The position numbers and the translations under genes are program-made. 29,951 bases of DNA, taken from Byssothecium circinans. Lineage: Eukaryota > Ascomycota > Dothideomycetes > Pleosporales > Massarinaceae. This document shows positions 1-11,002 of the stretch, piece by piece (position 1 is the stretch's first letter; each line of letters begins with the position of its first letter). The notes beneath the pieces are model-generated. The model searched no databases, was not told the origin of the DNA, and was given only the letters and a program-made list of their open reading frames with translations. The stretch spans positions 1,368,629 to 1,398,579 of the forward strand of contig ML976978.1 in assembly GCA_010015675.1 (NCBI GenBank), given 5' to 3'.

Positions 1-889
1 GCTAAACTAAAATTATAAATAAGTATATTAATTAGAGACTAAGGCCTTTTATAAGCTACTACTAAGATAATTAAAGTAAGCTATTACTATTAATAGACTA
101 TATCTAAAGTACCCTTCTATATTTTACCTTAGGAATCTCCTCTTATTAAGTCCTTTTTAGTTTAAAACTACATCAGAGCTAGGATTAGAAGTCTATAGAT
201 TCTAAACCCTAAAAAGATCTTAGCTATTAAGATGCACTTACTCTAGCTACTTACATATATAGAGTATAAGAACTAGTAAAGATTTTTTTTAAAAAAGCCT
301 AGGAATATATATAAACCTAGGTTAATCCTTACTAATTAAAGGTAGACTAAGAAGTAGGTAATCAAGTATACTTTAATACTATAAACTTTATAACTCTTAG
401 ACTAAGTAGGAAGTTATCTAATAAGTAGATATGTCTATTTAAAGTTCTAACAAAGGTAGGATATTCCTACTAGCTTAAACTTCCTTTAAGCTTATAAATT
501 TATAATATATTGATACTAAATATTCTCTATAAAGATCTTTAGGATTTACTTTTAGAATAAGAAGCTTTAAAACCTATTAAAACTCTTATTAATAGTATAC
601 AGGAATAAGAAGTAGATAAAATCCTAGTAAGTAAATTAGTGCACTTAGTACTAAAATACTAAGTAAGCTAGATAGGATATAACTTTAACCTAGTATAGTA
701 TTAAGCTTTAAACTTTATAAGAGCTCCCTATAAGCTTAAGGCTTTTTATAATAAGTATCTAAATAAACCTAGACTACTATAGTCTCTAAATAGATAGTTA
801 GAGGTATAAGAAAAGAGAACTAAAGATATAGATTACTTAGAAGATAATAAGGTACTAGTAAAAATAAATTAACTTTTTTCTACTATATA
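1..889 (+). pseudogene. Ty3/gypsy chromovirus pol remnant, integrase C-terminus plus chromodomain
   Basis: This is the decayed 3' end of a retrotransposon polyprotein. Around 434-525 the frame reads like the integrase C-terminal module (PFKVLTKVGYSY, an L-LP segment, then an IYNI-type version of the IHxVFH motif). Around 610-760 it reads like a chromodomain (EVDKIL, then KY-x-VS-x-IGY with TAA and TAG at the Gln/Trp positions, then NFIRAPYKLKAFY). In-frame stops are TAA or TAG only, as RIP would produce. In chromoviruses the chromodomain sits at the pol C-terminus and guides integration. The upstream body lies outside the window. The downstream end is interrupted at 890 by a MITE. The family differs from the 17-24 kb chromovirus. 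The assignment to gypsy is good; exact domain edges are approximate. Confidence 0.75.
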
Positions 890-1196
890 TAATGTAAAGC
901 ACCATCGAACCGCGCAGAATTGCTTGGCGGAAAATCAATTATTCAACCTTTAATAACTATTTAAATACTTAAGCTATTAAGCTGAAATTTTAAATATAGA
1001 TATATATAATATAGATTTAGAAGGTTATAAAAAGATATTCTAGGATTTCTAATATCTTAGTAAGCTATATTAGTATAGAATGAAGTTACTCGCCTAAGCT
1101 TTATACCCTACAACACCTATTAAATAGCCCTAATAAATTATAATAACTTTAGAGCTAGTTTATATATATATAATACACCTATTAGCACTAAAATTA

Positions 1197-1621
1197 TAGC
1201 GTGCAGCCTAGACCTATTAGAGAATTAGCGTAGGGAGGGTAGAGATTCCTAAAAATAGAAAAATATAAATAAATATTGTATCTAGCTAGATATTCTTCCT
1301 TTCTTTCTTTTAATAAACTTTATATATATATATAATAGTAATATAAATAGTTACCTACTAGAAAATAGCTTATATAAGCTTTATTATAAGGCAGTGTTAG
1401 TATTATTCTAAAAACCTATACTTCCTAAGCTAGATCTTTTAGTTTTAAAGGTATTTACTTACTTTAAACTTATATATAGCTTTATTTAGTATATATTATC
1501 CTCCTCTTAAGAAGGAAGTATAGGTTTTTATTATATATAACTTTATTTAGAAGGTTTTCTAATTTTTCTTACCCTCCACCTTATACCTACTATTATAGTA
1601 TTAAATCTAGGCTGCACGCTA
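1197..1621. mobile_element. Nested 425-bp MITE with TAGCGTGCAGCC ends
   Basis: Perfect inverted ends (TAGCGTGCAGCCTAG and CTAGGCTGCACGCTA) are flanked by TA on both sides (1195-1196 and 1622-1623). It has no ORF and looks non-coding. It is inserted in the MITE at 892-2046. A reverse-oriented copy lies at the equivalent site in the MITE at 5186-6257. The TA duplication suggests a Tc1/mariner-pogo transposase, but the ends differ from the host family, so a different source acted. Confidence 0.85.
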
Positions 1622-1903
1622 TAATAACTTAATAGCTACTAACTAATATACTAATAAGTAAGTCCTAGAAGTTATATAGTATATTACTAACGTTTAGGTA
1701 TTAATCTATAGTATAAGGTAGGTTTTAGCTACTAATACTTTATAGGTTAATAACTATTTTATTACGTAAGCTAAGGCTATAAAAATGTAATAGCTATTAG
1801 ATAATATATATATCTATTTAGGTTAAAAATTTTAAAAGAAAATATTAAGGTTTAGCTTTATTATTAAGATAATACTCTTTGGTTTTCCTTGCCAAGCAAT
1901 TCT

Positions 1904-2039
1904 GCGCGGTTCGATGGTGTGCGCGGTTTAATAGTGTGCGCGGTTTAATAGTGTGCGCGGTTTAATAGTGTGCGCGGTTTAATAGTGTGCGCGGTTTGAT
2001 AGTGTGCGCGGTTCAATGGTACGCGCGGTTCGATGGTGC
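1904..2039. repeat. Eight-unit 17-bp tandem array at one end of the MITE
   Basis: Units begin with GCGCGGTT at 1904, 1921, 1938, 1955, 1972, 1989, 2006 and 2023, a strict 17-bp period. Units 1 and 8 read GCGCGGTTCGATGGTGT or close to it. Units 2-5 carry TTTAATAG in place of TTCGATGG, unit 6 carries TTTGATAG and unit 7 TTCAATGG. The opposite end of the same element has only one unit. The unit is the same module found as a dimer in the other terminal repeats of this window, so it is probably a transposase-binding site. Confidence 0.95.
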
Positions 2040-2068
2040 TTTACGTTACTCTAAAACGCTAAAGAATT

Positions 2069-2159
2069 AAAAAAGAAAAGAAAAGAAAAATGAAAAGAAA
2101 AGAAAAAAGAAAAGAAAAGAAAAAAGAAAAGAAAAAGAAAAGAAAAAAGAAAAGAAAAA
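2069..2159. repeat. (GAAAA)n purine-rich low-complexity tract
   Basis: About 90 bp consist almost only of GAAAA and GAAAAA units. It lies between the MITE and the Fot1 element. It could be slippage-expanded or the polypurine region of the interrupted gypsy element at 1-889; the sequence does not decide. Confidence 0.9.
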
Positions 2160-2296
2160 TTTAGTAAGTATAAAAAATAAAAATCTTAAGCACCTTTAGT
2201 AGCACTAGTAGTAGTACTTTTACTAACTATGTTAGTAACTAGTCTACCCTAAACCTAAGGATTTCTAGTAAAGACTAAATCTTCTTAATTCTTATA

Positions 2297-4146
2297 ACGT
2301 AAAGCACTATTAAAGCGGCCACACTATTAAAGCAGCTACTTTTCCTTAGTAACACTAACACCACACTTATTACAAAATGCCTTAACTAATAAATGTGATA
2401 CTTGTTTAATAAGAAGGTAGGATTAAGCTTGCCCTTTAAGCTTGCCATTTAGGCCAATTTACAAGCCTCTAACGCGCTGCTAAGGCTTTTAACGTTCGTT
2501 ATTAGAGACTCTCTACACGCCTTAATAGAATCGCCTTTCAACTAATAATAGTACTAAACCGTTTAAAACTATTCTTGACTAAAGAGGACACGCTTATCTA
2601 ATACATCCTTAACCTTAATTCGCAAGGATTTGCGCCTACGTTGGGCGAAGTGTTAGATATAGCAAATAAACTACTACGCGAGCGGGGTAGTAAGCTAGTA
2701 GGCCTTAACTAGGTAGAATAGTTCATGAACTATTTAGAATAGTTATAAATAGTTTAGAACCATTTAAAGGACTATTAGAGGGCACTACAGGAAGATCCTA
2801 AGGTAGTTAGCGCGTAGTTTAAGCTTATAAAAGATACTAAAGCTAAGTATAGTATACATAATAATAATATACATAACTTTAATAAGACTAGCTTTTAGAT
2901 AGGTATTATTAGCTCTATGAAAATAGTTACTAGCTTAGAGAAGCAAGAAAGGCCTATAACAGTTCAACTAGGCGATAAGGAGTAGGTAATAGACATCTAA
3001 AGTATATGTTTAAATAGTACATTCACCTTGCTATTTATTATATATAAAAGACGCGTCTATATCTCTTCATAGTACTAGGAAGCTAATATACTACGCGATT
3101 AGAAGCTCTTAGTCTTAAAGAATAGATAGTCAACTAATAAGCTTAGTCTTGCGTAGTTAAAGCACTTTAACGCGTATATAAAAGTAAGAACTATTAGCGT
3201 CTATTAGTTACTAATTTTAGATAGCCACGAAAGCTACCTAAATCAAGATTTTAAGGATTATTATTAAGATAATAAGATCCTTACACTCTATATACTACTA
3301 TACTTATTACACATCCTCTAGCCACTTAATATAGTATTATTCTTGCCGCTTAAGCGTAAGTACTCTAAGATTATTTAGGGCTTAGCGTAATAGTGCGTCT
3401 TTTACATTAATAAGGAAGCGTTCCTACTAGCCTTTAAAGACGCATTTTTAAGCGTGTTTACAGTTTAGAACTATTAAAAGGCTTTTAAGGCAATAGGGCT
3501 AGTCCCTCTAAATGCGTAAGTAGTACTTAATTATTTTAATATGCGTATACATACCTTACTAGGACCCCTACTACTAGAGACACTATAGCTATTAAGGACT
3601 CTAAGTAATATACGCGAATTTAGCTTATAGTTAAAGTTTATACGTGATTCTATTACTTAATTACTACAAATGGCGCAGGATGGGCTTTCGCAGCTTGTCA
3701 AAGGTACTAAATTGGTGCTGCATAATACTGCACTTATAAAGGCGCGCATTAAAGAGCTTAAACAGCAACTTACAGTAGTAACTAAGCGCAAAACACGTAA
3801 ACGTAAGTATCTTTAAAAAGGTAGCACTATAGAGTTTAGTCCTACAGCAGACTAGGTTAGTTCTAAACCGTTAGGAATAGTTCAGAACTATAAAAGGGCG
3901 AGGGTAGAAGGTAAGTATGAGATGTAATAACTAGGTGTTCACTACTATGGTAACTATAGGAAGGCTAGGCATAATGTGAGAACATGTTAAATAGATAAAG
4001 AGGGTTCTTCCAAGTTAGAGGCTAGTACTTAGTTTATTATGTCAAGTAGTGATGCGGACGATAATAACGATAAAGTTAAGTAAGTTAGTGTTGCCAAGGA
4101 AAAGTAGCTGCTTCGATGGTGTGGCCGCTTTAATAGTGCTTTATGT
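2297..4146 (+). mobile_element. Fot1/pogo-family DNA transposon, copy 1, AAAG-type ends
   Basis: The 1850-bp element has TA at 2295-2296 and 4147-4148. The left end is ACGTAAAGCACTATTAAAGC followed by a second 17-bp unit (CACTATTAAAGCAGCTA) and CTTTTCCTTAG. The right end is the inverted complement, with two units; the inner one keeps the un-RIPped TTCGATGG. It carries one transposase frame (2377-4083). It is collinear with copy 2 at a constant offset of 8706 bases as far as the zinc knuckle, and longer by exactly 17 bp. Confidence 0.93.
2377..4083 (+). pseudogene. Fot1/pogo DDE transposase, RIP-inactivated
   Basis: The frame opens at ATG 2377 and stays in register for about 568 codons to TAA 4081, the usual length for Fot1 transposases. 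Residues 34-41 (RAAKAFNV) fit the pogo-type psq helix-turn-helix. From residue 67 (LTKED) a Tc5/CENP-B-type second DNA-binding domain follows, with GFAPTLGEVLD and a RERG segment. The DDE triad falls at residues 169 (codon 2881, AAT, Asp to Asn), 282 (3220, GAT intact) and 318 (3328, AAT in an LxPLN context), giving DD35D. Residues 524-537 are a C-terminal CX2CX4HX4C knuckle whose first two Cys read Tyr. There are many TAA/TAG stops and no frameshift. The gene cannot make an active enzyme. Family call is firm; the true stop is uncertain because RIP also creates TAA. Confidence 0.92.
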
Positions 4147-4148
4147 TA

Positions 4149-5183
4149 CTTATCTTTATTACTATTATCTATTAACTTATTAGTAGGTTAGCCTTAGGTA
4201 TATTTTAATATATAAGATAGAGTTATCTAGAGCTTAGTAAGGCTTTTCTTTTTATTATTAGCCTTAATAGGGCTTTACTTAAATACTATAGTAAGCTAGT
4301 TTAGTGCTTAGTTTATCTTCTTCTATCTATTAGCTAGGACCTTTAGTATATTATAAATTACTACTAGAACCTTATATATTACTATTAGCTTAGTCTTAGC
4401 CTTACTAGTCTAAGTAATAATAGTAATAGTAAGAGTAGCAACCTCTACTATAGTCTAAGCTATATTAAATTTATCTTTAGCTATAGCTTTACGTAGGGCG
4501 CGCTTAGCTTTATAAATGGCTATAAACTCTTTATAGTAGTATAAAGGAATCTATAAAGGCTTATATTAGCACCTAGTCTAAATTAGATTTAAAAAAAAAT
4601 AGTTACTAAGACGTAAGTACCCTTTTAGGCAATATAGTAGTTATATTTTTTACTTTTTTCTTTTATAAAGTAGTAATTAGGTGTTTAGCTTTATAAGAAA
4701 GTATAGATAGTACGTAGGTATATAATATAGTACACCTCTAGTAGGGCACTAGGAGGTACTAAGAGTAGTATAATAGTAAAGAGATTATAGATAGTAAGTA
4801 AAGCATTTAGTAAGCTAGAGTAGTATTCTATAGTATTACTAGGAGATCTAGAAAAGGTTAGTAATAGTACTTATTTAAATAAGATTTAGAACTTATAAAG
4901 TAGAATTAATAGTAGGGTAAAGAAGAGAAGGATTAAAAAGCTAGAATTATTCTCTTTATACCTACTAGCTACCTACTAATATTAGGAATCTTTACGTTTT
5001 CCTTTACTTCTATTAAAGTTAAAGGTTATATAAAGTAAATAAGATCTACTACTAAAACTACTCTAATTTAACTACCCTACTCTTTAGGTAATAGGTTTAA
5101 ATTTTATAATTACCTTAATTATAGAAGGAAATTATAGTTATAATATAAAGCTAATTAAAATATAGTTATTTATAAGAAACTAT
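4149..5183 (-). pseudogene. Unassigned RIP-degraded stretch with a Cys-rich ORF trace
   Basis: I recognise no known enzyme here. On the minus strand, from about 5100 down to 4200, one frame is broken mainly by TAA/TAG. Around 4610-4655 it reads K-Y-N-Y-Y-I-A-x-K-G-T-Y. If Tyr stands for RIP-altered Cys, this is CX2CX6C, and a basic, Ala/Lys/Ile-rich segment likely to be helical follows (FIAIYKAKRALRKAIA, about 4480-4530). This resembles a zinc-cluster plus coil layout, as in the antisense ORF at 17670, but the first half of the cluster is unclear. It is bounded by the Fot1 element on the left and a MITE on the right, both inserted at TA. Confidence 0.35.
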
Positions 5184-5185
5184 TA

Positions 5186-6257
5186 ACGTATTCCACTACC
5201 GAGATGGCCAAACCACCGAGACGGCCACTTTTGCTTGGCAGCGAAAACCAAAGAGTATTATCTTAATAACAAAGCTAAACCTTAATATTTTCTTTTGAAA
5301 TTTTAAACCCAGATAGATATATATATATTCTAATAGCTATTAAATTCTTATAGCCTTAGCTTACGTAATAAAATAGTTATTAACCTATAAAGTATTAGTA
5401 GCTAAAACCTACCTTTTACTATAGATATATAGCTAAACGTTAGTAATATACTATATAACTTTAAGGACTTACATATTAGTATATTAGTTAGTAGCTATTA
5501 AGTTATTATAGTGTGCAGCCTAGGTTTGATGCTATAATAGTAAGTATAAGGTAGGGGGTAAGAAAAGTTAGAAAACCTTCTAAATAAAGTTATATATATT
5601 AGAAACCTATACTTTCTTCTTAGGAGGAAGATAGTATATACTAAACAAAGCTATATATAAGTTTAAAGTAAGTAAATACCTTTAAAACTAAAGATCTAGC
5701 CTAAGAAGAGTAGGATTTTAGAAAAATCTTAACACTGCCTTATAATATAGCTTATATAAGCTATTTTCTTATACCTAATTATTTATATTACTACTATATA
5801 TATAAAAAGAGTTTGTTAAAAGAAAAGAAATAAGAATATCTAGCTAAGTAAAATATTTAATTATATTTTTCTAATTTTAGGAATCTCTATCCTCTCTACG
5901 CTAATGCTCTAATAGGTCTAGGCTGCACGCTATAATTTTAGTGCTAATAGGTGTATTATATATATATAAACTAGCTCTAAAGTTATTATAACTTATTTAG
6001 CTAGTTTAGTAGGTATTTATACGCTATATACTAAAAGTAACCTAGTATTCTCTAAACCTATATAGCTTACTAAGCTATTAGAAATCCTAGAATATTATTT
6101 TATAATCCTTTATATCTATATTATATATATCTGTATTAAAAATTTCAACTTAATAGCTCTTATATTTAAATTGTTATTAAGATAATACAGTTTGATTTTC
6201 CTTGCCAAGCAAAAGTGGCCGTCTCGGTGGTTTGGCCATCTTGGTGGTGGAATACGT
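5186..6257. mobile_element. Non-autonomous pogo/Fot1-type MITE, TTCC-type ends, with nested MITE
   Basis: The 1072-bp element is flanked by TA at 5184-5185 and 6258-6259. Its ends are ACGTATTCCACTACCGAGAT with a second 17-bp unit (AACCACCGAGACGGCCA) and CTTTTGCTTGGC. The right end is the inverted complement with two units. The interior is the reverse complement of the MITE at 892-2046 from the CTTGGC motif inward, including the nested insertion. The outer arms are different. No coding frame is visible. Confidence 0.9.
5509..5932. mobile_element. Nested MITE, second copy, inverted relative to 1197-1621
   Basis: The 424-bp copy has ends TAGTGTGCAGCC (one RIP change) and GGCTGCACGCTA and TA at 5507-5508 and 5933-5934. 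Internal sequence and host flanks match the reverse complement of 1197-1621, including the host stretch ATTTTAGTGCTAATAGG outside its right end. It was therefore inherited with the host MITE and not inserted independently. Confidence 0.88.
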
Positions 6258-6259
6258 TA

Positions 6260-9213
6260 GATAAGAATACCTAATTTTAAGAAGGGGGGTAATATAATAG
6301 TCCTTACTATATACTCTTCCCTAATTTATATCTAAAGCTATTCTACTCCTTTCTAATAGCGCATCTCTAAAACTATTAGCTTAATATTTTGTAGGATAGA
6401 GTTTAGATGCCTCTAAATCCTTAGCCTTATCTACTTAATACTAGATTGCCTCTAACTCTAGATAGTATATAAGCCCTTTTAGGTCCTTAGATAGTTCTAT
6501 AGTTTTAATTATCCTTTTACAAAAGACTTATTAATTAATCCCTTCTTCCTAGTTTATTAATTAGACCTTTTATGCCTTTATAATTATTTAGATCTAACCC
6601 TAGGCTATACTAAAGCTAGTATTAGTTAGCGTTATTACATAATACTACCTAGGATACTAAGGAGTTATCTAAAGCTTAAAAGCTATAGCCTTATTTACTA
6701 TTAAGATAGAGAAATTATAGTGCTATATTAAACTAGCGCTTAATAAGAGTATTAAGATCTTAAAAGACTTTTAAAAGGTAATCTTGCTACTATTTTTTAA
6801 TAATAAAAATAAAGTTAAACTTAGAGAAGAGGTTATATATATAAAATATATAGTATTCCCCTATAAAGGTGTTAATATCTAGCTTAATAATATTAATAGT
6901 AATAGAGTTAAAAGGCTTAAGTAGATATTACTTATATTTACTTTTCTAAAATACTTACTCTATTACTTTATTAGTACTATATTAGAAATAGTCCTTTATA
7001 GCTAAAAGAAGAGAAGTAATCTAGATACTAGTAGAAGTTATAGTAAGGTATTCTAGTAGTTCTAGATCTAGATACCTAAAAAGGATATAAGCTTTAAGGC
7101 TAGTAAAAACTTAAAGTTTACATAGAGCTATAGACTTACGTAGGTATTAATAAGTAGTTATAGCGTAGTGCTAAGCTACTAGTAGAGTTTAAGATAAAAG
7201 TATTAAGATAAAATAGTTCTAATCTATTAAGAATAGTTCTTAACTATACTAAACTATTCTTAAAGAATTAGTAACTAGAGATTTCTAAGTAACTAAAAGA
7301 TAATAGCCTTTATTCTAAATTACTTTGCATTATACTAGATTAGACTTTTAATCTAACTTATATAGCACTAAGTATCTAAAGTTAAAGTAAATACTACTAC
7401 CTCTAAGCTAGGAAAGGGAAACTAGTAATATAATAAAGTTTAGAATAAACGCAATATTTAGTAAGATAAAGAGCTAAGAGCTAGATAAAGTTAATCAGAT
7501 AACTTTATACTTTCTTTAAGTAACTATAAGTAATATACTATCTCTACTACTAATAAACTTATAATAAGTAAGGCATTCCTATATAAATTTAAGTAGGTTA
7601 TTATAAATATGCATATTAGAGCTATAATTAAGAGTCTAAGAGTAAGCTAGTAGGAAGGAAGAATCCTTTTAAGTAATTCTAAAAGTAGTATAGCTAGTAG
7701 TAACTAGCCCTATAGGGCGCCCTTTAGTATCTAAAGCTTAGTCTCTAGTATTAAGATAGGATTAATCTAATTAGCTTTAAAATACCTAGGCTTAAAAAGT
7801 AAAGTTTTTATAGGCTTTTCTTTAGATATTATTAAGAATGTTTTTCTATTTATTCTATTAGTTAGTTTTTCTTTCTTATAGCTATAGGTAGAGATTAGAT
7901 TTACACGCTTTATTAACTTTAAAGCCCTTAGGGTAGTTAGATAGAATAATATAAAAATAGTTCTTTTAGTAGCTACTATAAGACTTACTATTACTATAAG
8001 AATAGGGCTTACCTTAGTATAGTATCTTAGTTTAGCTAGAATTATTTTTATCCTTATCTACTTTAGAGTTAGTTCCTTTATAGGATTTAGACTATATATA
8101 AGAATTAGAGGGAACTAAACTATTTCTATTATATAAGGATTCTTTACTCTTAAAGGTTATTAGAAAAGTAGTATGCTAGGTGCATCCTAAGGTATATACA
8201 AACACTATAGCTACTAAATTAATAAATTTAGAAACTAAGTGCTTAAGTGTATAGCTATTTAGAATTAAAAGCTAATTAGGTAGTATAATAACCTTATATT
8301 ATAGAGTAATCTTTTTACTAGCTATATTAATAGTAGTAGGAACTATAATAGTTATAGATATAAAAGCTTCTTATCTGTTAAAGATAAAGGAAGTAGTAAG
8401 GTTATTATAGATAGTAGTACAAATATTTAAAAGGTTATATTAAAAAGTAAAGCCTTTAACTTCTAAGAGCTTAAGTTCCTATACCTTACTAACTATAAGT
8501 TAAAACTTACATACCTAATCTTTAAAGCCTTCTTTCTCTAGTAGCTTCTTTTTAATTATCTGATACTTAGCGTAGGTATCTTGTTTGCAGAGTGCTATTT
8601 TATAGTAGTATTTAGCATAGAGGATTACAAGCTTTTTAGTAAAGGTTAGAAAGGTATTAAGTTAAGTAGTAACTTAAGAGTAAACTATATTAAGTAGTTT
8701 TTTAGCAAAACTATTAACTTTTTATTAATTAATATAGTAGCGCTTATTCCTTTCCTTCTAAAGTATTTATAAAGCTATAGTAGTAGAAGTACTAAGGTTA
8801 GTAGGTAGTTTAAGCACTGGCTTATTATTATCCTCTAGATTAAGATACTTCTATACTTTAGCTAAGATAGCCTTGCCTTTAAAGATATTATACTACTTAT
8901 CCTAGTTTCTAAGACTAGTAAGTACTACGTCTAAGGTAGCAATACTACTAGCTATAGATAAAGTAGTATAAGGTATAATAATAGTATTAAATAGTATAAA
9001 ATAGTAATAAACTATCTAGGAACTATTTAGGTAGGATTTATATAAGCTATAGATTAAGATAATTAAGGGTACAAGGGTGTACATAAGTATATAGGATAGT
9101 TTAGAACTATTAGGAATAGTTAGCGCGACTATATAGGCATAATATTAAATATACATATATATATATACTATAGCTATATTCGCAATAAGCTTAATAAAGG
9201 CTTTTTATCAGAT
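6260..9213 (-). pseudogene. Ty1/copia retrotransposon gag-protease-integrase remnant
   Basis: Read on the minus strand from 9213 downward, after a 5' leader of about 220 bp, a copia-like Gag frame runs about 8990-8560 (YNIFKGKAILAKV, then PVLKLPTN, then an LLNIVYSxVTTQL segment). Around 7590-7640 an SSNMHIYNNLLKF segment fits the copia protease region (DSGAxxHICND class). Around 7150-7250 a WH-type pre-integrase motif is suggested (VAxHHAITTxQYLRKS, RIP-altered). Around 6700-6830 an integrase-like segment follows (FNIAxQFLxLxSKxGY). I find no clear RT, so the element is probably truncated or too decayed. Stops are TAA/TAG. A purine run at 6280-6291 near the left edge could be a polypurine tract of another element. 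Superfamily call moderate. Confidence 0.6.
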
Positions 9214-10005
9214 TGTTGGTATTCCACTGTCTTAGTATTTTGAGTAAAAGTAATACTATAGTTATTAATTATAACTATAATAATATCGTCCTATAAAACT
9301 TAGATATAGGTAAAATAACTACTATATTCTATATAACAAACGTTATAACATATTTACTTATGTTAGCAAATTATAATCTTGATTAATAGACGATTTTAAG
9401 AAAGTACACTTTGTAAAAAGTGCTAAAATAATTTATTACGGGCGTAATCTTCACGCTAGTGTAATATAACTTATATTACCTAAAAGAGTATATAGTTATA
9501 CACTATATACAACTAAAAGCTAAGCGATATCTTCCAAACTAGATTTATAAGCGAGCTTTGTAAAACGGTCTTTTTGACCAACTGTTGCAATGTTGGCAAT
9601 TGGTTGAAAACAACCAAACAACAAAACAACAACTAAAACACGGCTATAAGATAAGCCGAAAAATACTAAACTATAGTAAAACGATAGTAAAACTAAACTA
9701 CAGTAAAACAATGGATATAGGATATCCGAAATAATAAAACTATAGTAAAACAATAGTAAAACCAAACTATAGTAAAACAACGGATATAAGATATCCGAAA
9801 TAATAAAACTATAGTAAAACTATAGTGATACTATAGTAATACTACGGATATCTTAAAATCCGGTATCAAGACTAAAACAATAGTCAAACTAATCTAAAAA
9901 CAAAGGATAGCTATAGTAACTCCTTAGCAGTACTTTGAAAAATTAGACAATTCGACTACAACCTTCTTTCACTATATTACCTTTACTCATTATCACCTTT
10001 TTACA
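9214..10005 (-). repeat. Probable copia LTR, about 792 bp
   Basis: On the minus strand the segment starts TGTAAAAAGGTGATAATG and ends GGAATACCAACA, giving TG...CA termini. It lies just upstream of the minus-strand copia Gag frame, so it would be the 5' LTR. The first 270 bp recur in the opposite orientation at 29567-29837, which supports the TGTAAAAAGG edge. It is less RIP-altered than its neighbours and keeps many CA dinucleotides. No matching second LTR is visible for this copy. The left boundary at 9214 rests on the terminal sequence only. Confidence 0.6.
9640..9830. repeat. About 70-bp direct repeats inside the LTR
   Basis: The motif CCGAA preceded by a GATATAAGATAT-type stretch recurs at 9656, 9726 and 9795 (periods 70 and 69). 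Between copies runs a TATAGTAAAACAATAGTAAAAC-type sequence. Each junction includes the palindrome GGATATCC or a decayed form of it. About 2.5 copies are present. These may be LTR promoter or enhancer repeats (inference). Confidence 0.8.
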
Positions 10006-11000
10006 CATAAGTATAGGGACTACTTAAGTTTAGATAATAGATAAAGTAGATAAAGCTAGACTAGGCTTATAACTATTAGACAGCTAAGCACTAAGAGCAT
10101 AAAGAGAAAAGGATAAATTATATAGAGTAGTAAAGCTTAGAAGGCTAGACTATATAGGTAAAAGGCTAAAGCTAAGCTAAATAAAGCTAGAGAATAGTAG
10201 AGAACTATTTAGTACTATAGGTCTAATAATTAGTAGTTTATATATCTCCTCTTACTATAATATACGCCTTAAACTTTACTAAAAAGCTAGTTTCTAACTT
10301 ATATATAAAGACCTATATAAGAGGTATTACTTTAGTATCTAGTAGTAGTTTAGTAAGGGCGTAAACTTTATATATACCTTTATATTTAATTATCTTAAGT
10401 TCCTTATAATAAGTAGTAATAAAGCCTACTTAAAGCTAATCTAGTAGCTTTAGTATATCTACCTAAAAATATAGAACTAAGGGTAACTAATTTTAATATA
10501 CCTATTAAGATAAAGTAATAAATTAAAGTAACTTATTACTAAGAGAGGTTATTATAATAGTATTCTAATAGGTTTAGATTATATTAATAGTATAGTTTTA
10601 AGTACGCTTTACTAATATATTTTCTTTATTTAAATATTAATTAGTTTTATACTTCCTCTTTTAGAAACTAGAATCTAGTAAAGAGATTTAAGAGTCTCTA
10701 GTAGTATATAAGTAAGTTAAAAGGATTCTTAAGCCTTTAAGATAGGTATTAGAAGAGATTTATAAGTCTTCTAAATTAAGTAAAGAGATTAGTAGGTCTT
10801 TAATAAGTTATAATAAAAGTTAACTTAATAGGGTAGCTTAAGTATAGCTACTAGCTAATAAAAGCTTACTAAGTATACCTAGTAGTGTCCAATTAGTTAG
10901 CGCACAGCCTTAGTATAGTATTAAATTATATAAGCTACTTAAGCGTCTTTAATAACTAAGTAATTAATAAGAGTAGTTAATTAATAAGATAAAAAATAAA
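10006..11000. other. Unassigned RIP-degraded repeat DNA
   Basis: I see no recognisable gene. About 10050-10110 contains DKARLGLxLLDS in the plus frame, and a closely similar stretch recurs at 16470-16510 (DKVRLGLxLLDS), so this is a dispersed repeat that may once have coded. The rest is TA-rich, with TAA/TAG in every frame. Confidence 0.5.
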
Positions 11001-11002
11001 TA

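Larger units (their letters stand above)
892..2046. mobile_element. Non-autonomous pogo/Fot1-type MITE, AAAG-type ends, with nested MITE
   Basis: A 1155-bp element is flanked by TA at 890-891 and 2047-2048. The left end is ATGTAAAGCACCATCGAACC (ACGT with one RIP change) running into GCGCAGAATTGCTTGGC. The right end is its inverted complement, GCCAAGCAATTCTGCGCGG, extended by a 17-bp array. The TA duplication and ACGTAAAG end match the coding Fot1 copies in this window, so their transposase is the likely source of mobility (inference). The interior has no transposase-like frame. It is homologous, in opposite orientation, to the MITE at 5186-6257, including the same internal insertion. Confidence 0.88.

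Noticed and set aside
1904..2039. Repeat array as a CRISPR-like locus
   Set aside because: Units are contiguous with no spacers, and the genome is eukaryotic.
6280..6299. Purine run AAGAAGGGGGG followed by TAATATAATAG as a polypurine tract and LTR start
   Set aside because: Position fits no LTR pair that I can find; kept only as a possibility.
9520..9780. 86-codon minus-strand ORF rich in Phe, Tyr, Leu and Ser
   Set aside because: It is a translation of the 70-bp LTR repeats; the repeated FYYSLV pattern follows the DNA period and has no start context or homologue that I recognise.
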